Shown: positions 29,156-38,205 of the stretch, piece after piece
Layout of the letters: each line of letters begins with the position of its first letter
Numbering within the stretch: position 1 is the first letter of the stretch
Source: Paracoccaceae bacterium
Lineage (GTDB): Bacteria; Pseudomonadota; Alphaproteobacteria; Rhodobacterales; Rhodobacteraceae
Reading direction: 5' to 3'
Assembly (NCBI GenBank): GCA_012103375.1
Contig: WLWX01000001.1
Location: 1,788,501-1,852,500 of the forward strand
DNA length: 64,000 nucleotides
Position numbers and translations under genes: made by a program
Notes under the pieces: model-generated
What the model saw: the letters and a program-made list of their open reading frames with translations, nothing else
Told to the model about the DNA's origin: nothing
Databases searched by the model: none

Positions 29156-29599
29156 GCTTTTGCCTTCGACCCGGTCCTGGAAACGTTCAAAAAACTGATC
29201 TGCCATCTTCTTGGCAAATCCGTCGATCAACCGGCTGCCAAGCTGGGCGATTTTGCCGCCGACCTTGCCATCGACGTCATAGATCAGCTCGGTCCCGTCG
29301 GGCACGTCCTGTAACCTTACGGTCGCACCGCCTTTGGCAAACCCGGCGACGCCGCCCTTGCCCTCGCCCGTGATACGATAGCTTTCCGGTGGCACCATAT
29401 CGCTAAGCTCCACACGCCCCTTGAAGGTCGCGCTGACCGGGCCGACCTTCTGCTTGACGACCGCTTCAAACCCGTCATCGGGGGAACCCGTCAGCTTCTG
29501 ACAGCCGGGAATGCAGGCGGCCAGTGTTTCGGCGCTGTTGAGGTGTTCCCACACCACGGCGCGATCAGCGTTGATGATGCGGCTGCCCTTGAGTTCCAT
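29153..29599 (-). CDS. CoxG-like SRPBCC protein (carbon monoxide dehydrogenase subunit G family)
   Basis: 148 residues. The order MELKGSRIINADRAVVWEHLNSAETLAACIPGCQ is diagnostic for the CoxG family: P-G-C at about residue 33, followed by VKQKVGPVSATFKGRVEL and YDVDGKVGGKIAQLGSRLIDGFAKKMADQFFERF. Full-length CoxG proteins recruit Mo-hydroxylase/CO dehydrogenase to the membrane through a C-terminal tail; this one is the short cytoplasmic form, and no cox genes are nearby. The IS630 element sits exactly at its stop codon but leaves the protein intact. Confidence 0.88.
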   Translation of the reverse strand: MELKGSRIINADRAVVWEHLNSAETLAACIPGCQKLTGSPDDGFEAVVKQKVGPVSATFKGRVELSDMVPPESYRITGEGKGGVAGFAKGGATVRLQDVPDGTELIYDVDGKVGGKIAQLGSRLIDGFAKKMADQFFERFQDRVEGKS

Positions 29600-29627
29600 A
29601 TCGAATGCCCCTTTTGCTTCTTACGGC

Positions 29628-30422
29628 TTAGAGGCTGTCAAGGAAGTGGTAAAGCGCCTGCTGTGTTGCCGGAGTCCACATTTCATCGTGCCGCGCATCT
29701 GTAATGGCAAAAAGCGATTTATTGGTCGATCCGGCACGCGCCAAAAGTTCTTCGCCCTGTTCGAACGGTACCATCCGGTCACCGGTGCCATGCAGGATAA
29801 GCAGCGGTTCGGTCACCTTGCCGATCAATGCGCGGTTGTCCCAGATCTGCGTGAACATCTCAGCCAGTCCGGTTTCGCGCGGAAACTGGGCGGCGACAAT
29901 TTCGGGGAAGGTTGTAAAGGGCGCTTCCAGCACGATGCCACTGACGGTTTCGGCGGCGGCGATCCTGACCGCAAGCGCGGACCCGAGGCTTTCACCATAA
30001 AGGACGACAGGTGCACCGGGCGCAATCAGTGCCAGCCGTTCGGCCAGCGCGATGGCATCGGCGGTCAGAAGGTTCTCATCCGGGCTGCCGCCGGATCCGC
30101 TGGACCCCCGATAGGCCATCGTGACCAGGCCATAGCCCATATGCGCAATCGTCTGGAAACGCGTGGCGCGGCCGGCCAGCGTGCCAGCGTTGCCCGGAAG
30201 GTAAAGGATCACAGGCTGACCCGACGCGGGCGGGTGGGTCCAGACGACCAGCTCGGTTCCGTCGCTCGCGGCAAATTCCAGTTCGGAAAACCCGATCAGC
30301 CCGGCGTCCATTGGCGCTGTGCGAACCGGATCAAACGGATAGACCACCTGCGCCTCATCGCGTTTGACAAGGACGGCAATCCAACTGGTTGCCAGCAGGT
30401 TGAGAAGGGGGCCACTTAGCAT
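29628..30422 (-). CDS. alpha/beta hydrolase (BEM46/YfhR-like)
   Basis: 264 residues. The N-terminus is hydrophobic (LLNLLATSWIAVLV), probably a membrane anchor. The catalytic triad is readable: nucleophile in VLYGESLGSALA (G-E-S-L-G), Asp in LHGTGDRMVPF, His in DARHDEMW. ILYLPGNAGTLAGRA forms the oxyanion loop (P-G-N-A-G), typical of the ABHD13/YfhR group. Substrate unknown; likely a membrane-attached esterase. It ends 28 bp upstream of the CoxG-like gene on the same strand. Confidence 0.82.
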   Translation of the reverse strand: MLSGPLLNLLATSWIAVLVKRDEAQVVYPFDPVRTAPMDAGLIGFSELEFAASDGTELVVWTHPPASGQPVILYLPGNAGTLAGRATRFQTIAHMGYGLVTMAYRGSSGSGGSPDENLLTADAIALAERLALIAPGAPVVLYGESLGSALAVRIAAAETVSGIVLEAPFTTFPEIVAAQFPRETGLAEMFTQIWDNRALIGKVTEPLLILHGTGDRMVPFEQGEELLARAGSTNKSLFAITDARHDEMWTPATQQALYHFLDSL

Positions 30423-30507
30423 CGTGCCGGTTCTGTCAGGGGCGGCAAACTGCGCATTTTGCCAGCTTAGCGGCAGGCAACCCGTTCAGGCAAGCATCTG
30501 GTGATCT

Positions 30508-31725
30508 TCAGGATGGCGCAATATCCCGCGCGCGCCGGATCACATAGATCATTGAAACTACGCCCATCAGGGACGTGGCCAGCATGATCCCGACCAGGAC
30601 TGTCGCGCCGGTATCCGGTTTCAGCACCGACCCGCTGAGCGCCGAAAGCGCCGCCCCGCCGCCGATCATGATGGCCCCGCCGACCCCGCTGGCGGTGCCT
30701 GCCAGATGTGGCCGCACGCTGAGCATGCCCGAGGTTGCGTTTGGCACGATCAGCCCATTTCCCAACCCGATAGAAATCATAAGACCGAAAAAGCTGATCG
30801 GCCCGCCCGCATCTGATGCAAAGACGATCATCGACACAGTCATCCCTGCCGCGCAGATCAATGTTCCGGTCAGCGTCATCGCGTTGATCCCGAAGCGGGA
30901 TGAGTACCGCCCGGACAGGCCATTGCCAATCACGTAACCGACGGCCGGTGCGCCGAAATAAATCCCCAGGGCTTTTGGTTCCAGCCCGAAAATTTCGGTC
31001 CCGACCCAAGGGGCCCCACCGAGATAGGCAAAAAATGCGCCTGAGGCGAACATTGCTGTCGTCGCATAGCCCCAGAAGCGGCGGGATCGGAACAATTCGG
31101 GATAATCTGCGATCTGTGCGGCGAAACTGCTGCTGCGCTCGGTCGCGGTTTCGCCCAGATCGGCCCAGGTCAGCACGAACAGCGCCACGCCGATGATGAC
31201 CATCAGCCAGAAACTCGCCTGCCAGCCGAATGTGCCCTGCAGAACCCCGCCAATCGCCGGGGCCATCATCGGCACCAGCGCCATTCCCATCGTCACATAT
31301 GCGATCTTGGAGGCCGCTTGGTCCGCCGGCGTCGTATCCCGCACCACCGCGCGACTAAGGACAATGCCGGCCACGATCACCGCCTGAGCCATGCGAAAGG
31401 CCAGGAAAACCTCAACCGTGGTGGCCAGTACGCAGCCCAGCGATGCCAGCGTGAACAATCCGATAGACCACAACAACACCGGACGGCGGCCAAACCGATC
31501 CGAAATCGGCCCGATCATCATCTGCATCACGGCGTTCATGCCAAGGTACAGTGCCACGCTCAGCTGCATGACATGATAATCTGTTTGGAAATACGCCGTC
31601 ATTGCAGGCAGGCTGGGCAGGAAGACATTCATCGACAGCGCAGCGACACTGGCCATGAAGATCAGCGTGGAAATATGCGGGGGTGAGGCGCGATCTAAAA
31701 ACCGCACGTCGGCGTTCGTGGACAT
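30508..31725 (-). CDS. Bcr/CflA-type MFS multidrug transporter
   Basis: 405 residues, twelve predicted helices. Conserved MFS loop 2-3 motif GPISDRFGRRPVLLWS (G-x3-D-R-x-G-R-R) is present, and the opening LPSLPAMTAYFQTD is typical of the Bcr/CflA drug-resistance subgroup. Inner-membrane proton-coupled export; substrate unknown. It is divergent from pccB, sharing a 119-bp promoter region. Confidence 0.88.
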   Translation of the reverse strand: MSTNADVRFLDRASPPHISTLIFMASVAALSMNVFLPSLPAMTAYFQTDYHVMQLSVALYLGMNAVMQMMIGPISDRFGRRPVLLWSIGLFTLASLGCVLATTVEVFLAFRMAQAVIVAGIVLSRAVVRDTTPADQAASKIAYVTMGMALVPMMAPAIGGVLQGTFGWQASFWLMVIIGVALFVLTWADLGETATERSSSFAAQIADYPELFRSRRFWGYATTAMFASGAFFAYLGGAPWVGTEIFGLEPKALGIYFGAPAVGYVIGNGLSGRYSSRFGINAMTLTGTLICAAGMTVSMIVFASDAGGPISFFGLMISIGLGNGLIVPNATSGMLSVRPHLAGTASGVGGAIMIGGGAALSALSGSVLKPDTGATVLVGIMLATSLMGVVSMIYVIRRARDIAPS

Positions 31726-31844
31726 GCCAATGACCTATCGCGGGTTGCGCGGGGCGTCCATCGCAATCAGCTTGCGGCAATTTCGCCGTTTCCACCGCCG
31801 GTTCGGCGCGGTATTCCAGAGGTCGCAAACATAGGGACGAACTC

Positions 31845-33377
31845 ATGGCCGATATCTTGCAGGAACTCGAAGATCGTCGTGCGGACGCACGTGCTGGCGG
31901 CGGCGCAAAGCGCATTGAGGCGCAGCACGCCAAGGGCAAGCTGACGGCGCGGGAACGCATTGACCTGCTGCTGGATGAAGGCAGCTTCGAAGAATTCGAT
32001 ATGTTCGTCAGCCATCGCGCCACCGATTTCGGCATCGACACGCAGCGCCCCGCAGGTGACGGTGTGGTCACCGGCTGGGGCACGGTGAACGGGCGAATGA
32101 TTTATGTTTTCGCGCAGGATTTCACCGTTTTCGGCGGCTCGCTGTCGGAAACCCATGCGCAGAAGATCTGCAAGATTATGGATATGGCGCTGCAGAACGG
32201 CGCGCCGGTGATCGGGCTGAACGATTCCGGCGGCGCGCGCATTCAGGAAGGCGTCGCCTCCCTCGCGGGCTATGCCGAGGTGTTTCAGCGCAACATCTTA
32301 GCGTCCGGCGTGGTGCCGCAGATCAGCGTTATCATGGGGCCGTGTGCTGGCGGCGCGGTCTATTCGCCCGCAATGACCGACTTCATCTTCATGGTGAAGG
32401 ACAGCAGCTATATGTTCGTCACCGGTCCCGACGTTGTGAAAACTGTCACGAACGAGGTTGTGACGGCGGAAGAGCTGGGCGGGGCGTCGACCCACACCAA
32501 AAAATCCAGCGTGGCCGATGGTGCGTTCGAAGACGACGCCGAAGCGATGATGGAAGTGCGCCGTCTGATCGACTTCCTGCCCGCCTCGAACCGCGAGAAA
32601 CCTCCGGTGCGCCCGTTTTTCGACAGCCCGGACCGGATCGACCACAGCCTTGATACGCTGATCCCGGACAATCCGAATACGCCTTACGACATGAAGGAAC
32701 TGATCCTGAAACTGGCGGATGAAGGTGACTTTTACGAAATTCAGGAAGAATACGCCAAGAACATCCTGACCGGTTTCATCCGCCTGGAAGGGTCGACCGT
32801 GGGCATCGTGGCAAACCAGCCGACGGTGCTGGCCGGGTGCCTGGATATTGATTCATCCAGAAAGGCGGCGCGGTTCGTGCGGTTCTGCGATGCGTTTTCG
32901 ATCCCGATCCTGACGCTGGTGGACGTGCCCGGCTTCCTGCCCGGTACGGCGCAGGAATTTGGTGGCGTGATCAAGCATGGCGCGAAGCTGCTTTATGCAT
33001 ATGGCGAAGCAACGGTGCCGAAAGTGACCGTCATAACGCGCAAGGCTTACGGCGGGGCTTATGACGTCATGGCCTCCAAACACCTGCGCGGTGATTTCAA
33101 CTATGCCTGGCCCACGGCCGAGATTGCGGTGATGGGCGCGAAGGGCGCGGTCGAGATCCTGTATCGGAGCGAGTTGGGCGACAAAGACAAGATCGCGGCG
33201 CGCACGAAGGATTACGAAGACCGTTTCGCGAACCCGTTCGTCGCCGCAGAGCGTGGGTTCATTGATGAGGTGATCCAGCCCCACAACACCCGGAAACGGG
33301 TCTGCCGGGCGTTTGCGTCGCTGCGGGGGAAGAAGCTGGAGAACCCATGGAAGAAGCACGACAATTTGCCACTTTAG
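31845..33377 (+). CDS. pccB: propionyl-CoA carboxylase beta subunit (carboxyltransferase)
   Basis: 510 residues, the normal PccB length. Carboxyltransferase features include [21 protein letters not shown], the oxyanion-hole stretches [11 protein letters not shown] and [12 protein letters not shown] in the N-half, and [24 protein letters not shown] with [10 protein letters not shown] in the C-half. It transfers CO2 from biotin on PccA to propionyl-CoA, giving methylmalonyl-CoA. The matching alpha subunit is at 38206 and the mutase at 42608, so the whole pathway to succinyl-CoA is in this stretch although interrupted by other genes and IS elements. Confidence 0.95.
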   Translation: MADILQELEDRRADARAGGGAKRIEAQHAKGKLTARERIDLLLDEGSFEEFDMFVSHRATDFGIDTQRPAGDGVVTGWGTVNGRMIYVFAQDFTVFGGSLSETHAQKICKIMDMALQNGAPVIGLNDSGGARIQEGVASLAGYAEVFQRNILASGVVPQISVIMGPCAGGAVYSPAMTDFIFMVKDSSYMFVTGPDVVKTVTNEVVTAEELGGASTHTKKSSVADGAFEDDAEAMMEVRRLIDFLPASNREKPPVRPFFDSPDRIDHSLDTLIPDNPNTPYDMKELILKLADEGDFYEIQEEYAKNILTGFIRLEGSTVGIVANQPTVLAGCLDIDSSRKAARFVRFCDAFSIPILTLVDVPGFLPGTAQEFGGVIKHGAKLLYAYGEATVPKVTVITRKAYGGAYDVMASKHLRGDFNYAWPTAEIAVMGAKGAVEILYRSELGDKDKIAARTKDYEDRFANPFVAAERGFIDEVIQPHNTRKRVCRAFASLRGKKLENPWKKHDNLPL

Positions 33378-33397
33378 AAAAATGACAAGGCCACTGA

Positions 33398-34151
33398 ATG
33401 CCCGCTGACTCCATGTCCGAAAACGATACTGTCGACCCTGCGGTTGCAGACCTCGATTTCAGCTGTTTCGGTTCAACGGACCTGCTGAATATCATCCTTC
33501 AGCGGTCAAGAGTTCTTTGGGATGTACCCAGATCGGGGCGCGTGATCCGCGCGTGGATGGATGGCGATCCCGGACCAATTGAGGCCGAGGTTGAACGCCT
33601 CGGTACGGAAATCGCGCGGCGTGCCGCTGGAATCATCTATTCGGAATTTGTGGCTATGCGCCCGACCCTGGATGGACTGGCCCCCTAGGCGAATTGCGAA
33701 TATCGGCTGCGGCTATGCGTTCTGGGATCTTTTTGCCGCACGGACCTATGGCAGCGAACTCGTTCTGATCGACCTTGAACAGAATGATGAACGTCACTTC
33801 GGATTTGCGGATCAGGGGGCTGCATACTCCTCTCTGTCCGTCGCGCGCAAGTTCCTTGAAAACAACGGAATTGCACCAGACCGGATCACGACGATGAACC
33901 CTGCCGTTGCGGATGCTCAATCGTCTGAGAATGTGGACCTGGCCGTGAGTTTCCTATCGTGCGGATTTCACTACCCGGTGGACAGCTATTACAGCTACTT
34001 CGCCGAAAAGGTCTCGGAAGGCGGCAGCATAATCCTGGATCTGCGAGTCTCTACAGCGCGCGAGCAATCTGCAAGACTGGGAACTCTGGGAACGGTTCAG
34101 CAATTGTTGTCCCGAAATAAAGTCCGACGGGTTGTTGTGACCAGGGGATGA
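33398..34151 (+). pseudogene. frameshifted class I SAM-dependent methyltransferase-like gene
   Basis: Two consecutive frames make one protein. The first (33398-33688) ends at ...RPTLDGLAP then TAG; the second, in the next frame, continues RRIANIGCGYAFWDLFAA, which holds the SAM-binding motif I (I-G-C-G-Y), then ELVLIDLEQNDERHFGF (motif II-like D) and NVDLAVSFLSCGFHYPVDSYY. Removing one base in GGCCCCCTAGG would restore a single frame of about 250 residues. Either a real lesion or a sequence error at the C5 run. Substrate unknown. It follows pccB by 20 bp. Confidence 0.65.
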
Positions 34152-34200
34152 AACAGAGATGGGCTTTGCGGGAACTCTGAATCGGTCACGAACGCTCAAA

Positions 34201-34602
34201 ATGCGTCCCAAGCCGCGCTTCGCTCAACTTGTATTCATTTTGATCTGGCTGGGGATTTCCCCCGCCCACGCCGCCCCCCTTGTCCTGCCCTCTGGCAATT
34301 CTGCCGAACTGATCGAGGCGATGTGGGACGACAGCGCTGGCGCGGGGACGGACTTGCGGTTGCGCTTTCTGACGCCCGACCTCGACCCCGACACAACGTT
34401 CGAGGATATCGAGATCGACCTCGCCGTGCTTTGCGATGCCATCGCCCTGCCGATCCTGGCCGAGACGGGGCGCGAGGTGGGGCAGATCGTAATCTCGATC
34501 AGTGACCGCCCGGTTCCGTTTGGGAAGACCGACCTCAAGGCCACGCAACATTTCGATACCTTCCGCCCTGAAGACGGGGCTTGTGTCTGGGACGGCCTCT
34601 GA
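34201..34602 (+). CDS. secreted protein, DUF6497-like
   Basis: 133 residues from ATG 34201. A signal peptide is clear: basic start (MRPKPR), hydrophobic core FAQLVFILIWLGI, cleavage at SPAHA-AP. The mature part has LPSGNSAELIEAMWDD, a D-L-R-L-R-F strand, LCDAIALPIL, QIVISISDRPVPFG and a final GACVWDGL; this fits a small periplasmic protein conserved near pcc genes in Rhodobacteraceae (DUF6497 from memory). Two Cys could pair. Function unknown. An alternative start at 34159 would add 14 residues. IS630 copy 3 lies about 115 bp downstream. Confidence 0.65.
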   Translation: MRPKPRFAQLVFILIWLGISPAHAAPLVLPSGNSAELIEAMWDDSAGAGTDLRLRFLTPDLDPDTTFEDIEIDLAVLCDAIALPILAETGREVGQIVISISDRPVPFGKTDLKATQHFDTFRPEDGACVWDGL

Positions 34603-34719
34603 CGCCGCCCGGAACCGGCGAAACCCCGCCGAAAGCCCGTAAAACCGGCCCGAATTGTGACTCGCAAAGCAAAAAACCCCAAAAACGAAGAAGCCTCTGT
34701 TATCCGGCGCGAAAATCAC

Positions 34720-35776
34720 TAAAGCGTTTCGACATTAACCTGAGACATATCCGGCGGCCTTAAAGTAGTTCCAGCATTCTACTGGGTCGTAGAGATCGCA
34801 GATTGCTCCGATTGCTTCGAAGACCTGGGTAAAGGACCTGGCCCCGATCCGTCGCAAATGGGCTTTCAGTTTAGAGAAGGCCTGCTCGATGGGATTCAGG
34901 TCGGGCGAGTACGGTGGCAGGTAAAGGAACCAGCAGCCGTGATTGCGTAAAGCCTGCGTCGCCTCCTTATTCCGGTGGGTTGCCAGGTTGTCGAGAATGA
35001 CGACAGTGCCGGGGTTGATCTCGGGGACCAGCACTTCGCGGATGTAGGCCGCGAAGGCGGGGCCATCTATCGCTCCCTTGATGACCCAAGGTGCGATCAG
35101 CGCGCCTTGGGTCAGGCCCGCGATCAAGGTTTGGGTTCCCCAGCTTCCGAAGGGCGCATCCATCGTCAGGCGCTTACCGCGCTTGGCTCTGCCGCGTAGG
35201 CGCGTGAGGTTTGTCTTCACTGCGGTTTCGTCAATAAAGACAACGCGCTCAGGAAAGGTCGCAATGGCTGGCGAGCGGTATCTGAACCAGTCGGCCCGTT
35301 GCTGCCTTACCTTGGCGCGGCGGCGCTCGGTGGCGACCAGCGACTTTTTTTGTACGTGAAGCCGAGCCGGGACAGAAGGTTGGCGATGGAGGAGTGATGC
35401 ACCCGCACACCCTCTGCATCGGCCAGCGCATTACGCAACTCAAAGAGCGTGATGTCAGGGTCTTGTGCGATCAACTCCTCAAAGAATTCCCGATGCGGAG
35501 CCAGCTTTCCCTTGCCGCGCGGCGGTCCCTGCCGGGCAGGTTCCGCATGACCCTTCATCCTCACCTGACGCGCCCACCGCGCGCCTGTGGCAGGCGACAG
35601 CTTCAACCGCAACGCCGCCGCGCGCCCGCTCAACCCTTCTTCAATGTATCTCTGAAACCGTATCCGAAGCGCAGATGGCAAAGGTGCTGACATGATCCAT
35701 CCTCCCAAACAGGATGAATCACAGATCAGGTCTCAAGGGAATCCCTCGCGATTCAGGTTCAAGCCGAAACGCTTTA
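34720..35776 (-). mobile_element. IS630-family insertion sequence, copy 3 (inverted)
   Basis: 1057 bp including TA at 34720-34721 and 35775-35776, reverse orientation. At the one position where copies 1 and 2 differ it matches copy 1. Its right-hand TA is also the left TA of the next IS630-type element, so the two are fused end to end. Confidence 0.93.
34735..35693 (-). CDS. IS630 family transposase (copy 3), frameshift-joined
   Basis: Minus-strand copy of the transposase described at 8001: frame A begins at ATG 35693, the A7 (T7 on the plus strand) shift site lies near 35346, and the DDE domain ends at 34735. Both frames encode the same proteins as copy 1, so it is probably functional. Confidence 0.9.
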
Positions 35777-36824
35777 GAGCGCCGTCCTTGAAATCTGAAT
35801 CGATGGGATTCCCAGAGGTCTGATTTTGTGATTCACCGAATGTGGAGGTGGATCATGGGGAAATCACTGTCTTTGGACATTCGAGAGCGCGTCGTCGCGC
35901 TGGTAGATGAAGGACTTTCCTGCCATGAGGCGGCCCGGCGTTTGCGGATATCGGTCGCGAGCGCGGTGCGGATCATGCAGCGCAAAAGGCGAACCGGCGG
36001 CGTGAAAGCTGCGCCTCAAGGACGGCCTCGACGCAGCAAGTTGGACGCGGCGTCCGAGTGGTTGAAATTACGCGTGCAAGCTGAACCGGACATCACCATG
36101 CCGGAGCTGGCCGAAGCGTTGAAGCAGGAGCATGACCTAATCGCCACACCGGCGATGCTCTCACGTCACTTGCTTCATCGCCTTGGGTTCACATATAAAA
36201 AAATAGCTGATCGCAACGGAAAGGCTGCGCAAACGGGTTCGCGCCGCGCGATACGAGTGGCGGCGTCGGATGCCGAGGATGCGCCGTGAGCCGCATAGGC
36301 TGGTGTTTATCGACGAAACCGCCGTCACCACCAAGATGACACGCCTGCGGGGCCGATCCCTCCGGGGGACTCGGCTTGAGGCGGACGCGCCCTTCGGCCA
36401 CTGGCGCACGCAAACCTTCATCGCCGGGCTGCGGATGGATGAACTCAGCGCACCCTGGGTTCTGGACGGCCCCATGAACCGCGCCGCCTTCGACATATAC
36501 ATTGAAACCCAATTGGTTCCGACCTTGCAGCCAGGTGACGTCGTGATCGCTGACAACCTGTCGTCTCACAAATCCGCAAAGGCACAGGCCATCCTGAAAG
36601 CGCAGGGAAGCTGGCTCCTCTTCCTGCCGCCCTACAGCCCCGACCTGAACCCTATCGAAATGGCATACGCCAAGCTCAAAGCACATCTGCGACGGCTGAA
36701 AGCACGTACCTTCGACGCGCTGTTCCAATCCGTCGCACAAACCTGCGACCTCTTTCCACCAGAAGAATGCAGAAACCTCTTCAAGGCTGCCGGATATGTT
36801 GCAGATTAAATGGACCATGCTCTA
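35775..36824 (+). mobile_element. second type of IS630-family element
   Basis: About 1050 bp, TA at 35775-35776 and 36823-36824. Terminal repeats start GAGCGCCGTCC on the left and GAGCATGGTCC (read inward) on the right, with an AATCTG match further in. They differ from those of copies 1-3, so this is a related but distinct element. One of the pair must have inserted at the very edge TA of the other. Confidence 0.85.
35855..36809 (+). pseudogene. IS630 family transposase with an apparent inactivating frameshift
   Basis: Frame A (35855-36289) has the helix-turn-helix (GLSCHEAARRLRISVASAVRI) and PDITMPELAEAL. The DDE domain is in another frame: VFIDETAVTT, VVIADNLSSH, YSPDLNPIEMAYAKLK, ending at 36809. 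At the A7 junction the -1 shift gives N-S-stop. The frame holding the DDE domain has a TAG directly after the A run, just before the Leu codon of L-I-A-T-E-R. Compared with copies 1-3 one base is missing between the A run and CTG. So this copy probably cannot make the fused transposase. Confidence 0.65.
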
Positions 36825-36928
36825 GAGTGCCCGCAGGTTTCCCCACGGGGGCCTCAACAACTCGAGTGTGGGGGCGCGCCAGCCGACGATCGCGGTCAAG
36901 CGCCACATAGTTATTGAAGGAGAGACAG

Positions 36929-37069
36929 ATGTCGAAATTCGCAACATTCCTGGCCATCGGTGCCGTCGCTTTCGTCGCAGCATGCGCCAAAGAAGAAGCC
37001 ATGGAAGAAGAAATCATCATGGTTGAGCCCGAGCCCGTAACGGCCGAGCCGACTTACAACAAATACTGA
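36929..37069 (+). CDS. 46-aa acidic lipoprotein
   Basis: A short gene with a strong AAGGAG ribosome-binding site 8 bp before ATG 36929. The product starts MSKFATFLAIGAVAFVAAC: a lipoprotein signal ending in the lipobox VAAC. The mature peptide is only about 28 residues, strongly acidic (KEEAMEEEIIMVEPEPVTAEP) and ends in NKY. A UUCG-loop hairpin follows 27 bp downstream, marking a self-contained transcription unit. Role unknown; similar tiny acidic lipoproteins are common in this family of bacteria. Confidence 0.75.
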   Translation: MSKFATFLAIGAVAFVAACAKEEAMEEEIIMVEPEPVTAEPTYNKY

Positions 37070-37095
37070 TCGTTCATCCGAACGATTGGACGGAT

Positions 37096-37119
37096 CGAAC
37101 GCGCCTTCGGGCGCGTTCG
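37096..37119 (+). terminator. hairpin terminator after the 46-aa lipoprotein
   Basis: Perfect 10-bp stem CGAACGCGCC / GGCGCGTTCG closed by a TTCG tetraloop (37106-37109), the very stable C(UUCG)G type. The T tract after it is weak (GCATTTCTGG). Confidence 0.7.
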
Positions 37120-37153
37120 GCATTTCTGGGGCAAGGAAGCGGGGGCAATACGC

Positions 37154-37522
37154 GTGGCACGTGCTGAGATGCTGAAACATCGCGGCTTTCCGGGGCGGCT
37201 ACCGGGGACGGACTTTCAGTTTGTCATTCGGCGCCCGAATCCAAAAGGCGTGACACCGATTACGATCCGCGAACGCCACGCCGACCGGCGTGCACCCGAC
37301 CGGCGTGCGGACATCGGGTTTCTGGCGGCCCTGTGGCAGCATTTCGGTGATCAGCCGTTCGAGCGTGGGAACCTGGATGCCGGACGCCTGTCATGGCTGT
37401 TCTGGCGCGAGGTTGTTGCCGCAGAAGATCCATTTGATCCAACCAGTTACGAGGCCCTGCTGCGCATCGACCCAGACGCCGCACAACGCACTTTCCCCGA
37501 GGTCTTCACGGACCCCGATTAG
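37154..37522 (+). CDS. hypothetical protein, 122 aa
   Basis: A soluble, Arg/Asp-rich protein starting at GTG 37154 (or ATG 37169). No signal peptide or family motif. The middle (RERHADRRAPDRRAD) is highly charged and the rest looks globular (FLAALWQHFGDQPFERGNLDAGRLSWLFWREVVAAEDPFDPTSYEALLRID has regular amphipathic helices). It lies between two small lipoprotein genes in the pccB-pccA interval. Function unknown. Confidence 0.5.
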   Translation: MARAEMLKHRGFPGRLPGTDFQFVIRRPNPKGVTPITIRERHADRRAPDRRADIGFLAALWQHFGDQPFERGNLDAGRLSWLFWREVVAAEDPFDPTSYEALLRIDPDAAQRTFPEVFTDPD

Positions 37523-37858
37523 GCAATTATTCGCCTATAGGTTGTATTTGTCGGCGACCAACGGCTGAGAAATGCCGTTGTGACACCGCCCTCTTCCAAC
37601 AGGTATCACGCAGGATCATGGTGGCGGATGAGGCGGCGTTGAAGGTGTCGACCTCGTTGTCAATACCGTTACCCTTCCCATTCTGGCGGTTCGACCTTCC
37701 CCGGGTCGGACCGCCGCTTTTGTCTGGGTTGCCCCAATACCGGGTGAATTTATTCGTCATTTGGCGTCAATCTGCCCATCAGCGGGTATTTCCACTGGAA
37801 CTTTCTGCTCGCTCGGGCGATTGTAGGGACTGAGATGTGTTCCAAAGGAGTTATGCAG
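37523..37858. other. intergenic stretch without a supported gene
   Basis: 336 bp. Frames on both strands are short and lack ribosome-binding sites or known motifs. The last 15 bases carry the AAAGGAG site of the next gene; its promoter probably lies here. Confidence 0.5.
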
Positions 37859-38068
37859 ATGAAAACGAAATTCTGGGCCATTGCGATGACCGCCGTTCTT
37901 GGTATTACGTCCTGCGGCGATACCCTGGGCCAGCAGTTGCTGACCGGTGGCGGCATTGGCGGCGTTGCCGCTGCTGCAACTGGTGGCGATGTTGGCACCG
38001 GCATCGTGGTTGGCGCTGCTGCTGGCGCAGCATTCTGCCAGACCTACCCGAACGACCCGAAGTGCTAA
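37859..38068 (+). CDS. small glycine-zipper lipoprotein
   Basis: 69 residues. AAAGGAG (37844-37850) is 8 bp before ATG 37859, which decides this start over ATG 37853. The N-terminus MKTKFWAIAMTAVLGITSC is a lipoprotein signal (lipobox ITSC). The mature part is a run of small residues: GGGIGGVAAAATGG then GTGIVVGAAAGAAF, a glycine-zipper membrane segment, and ends with a Cys-containing tail (CQTYPNDPKC). Such proteins insert in or brace the outer membrane. A strong terminator follows. Confidence 0.75.
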   Translation: MKTKFWAIAMTAVLGITSCGDTLGQQLLTGGGIGGVAAAATGGDVGTGIVVGAAAGAAFCQTYPNDPKC

Positions 38069-38123
38069 GCACCTGAAGGCGTAAGCTGAGAATGCTCTGG
38101 GTTTAGGCCCGGATGCGACGATG

Positions 38124-38163
38124 GGCCACCGGCGCGCAAGCACCGGTGGCCTTTCCATTTTTG
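38124..38163 (+). terminator. rho-independent terminator before pccA
   Basis: A 9-bp perfect stem GGCCACCGG / CCGGTGGCC (38124-38132 with 38143-38151) followed by TTTCCATTTTT. It ends the small lipoprotein transcript and separates it from pccA; it also rules out an upstream pccA start at 38113. Confidence 0.8.
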
Positions 38164-38205
38164 CGCGTAGCGGGCAAAAGGAACCAAAACGCGCACGAGG
38201 GGCCG

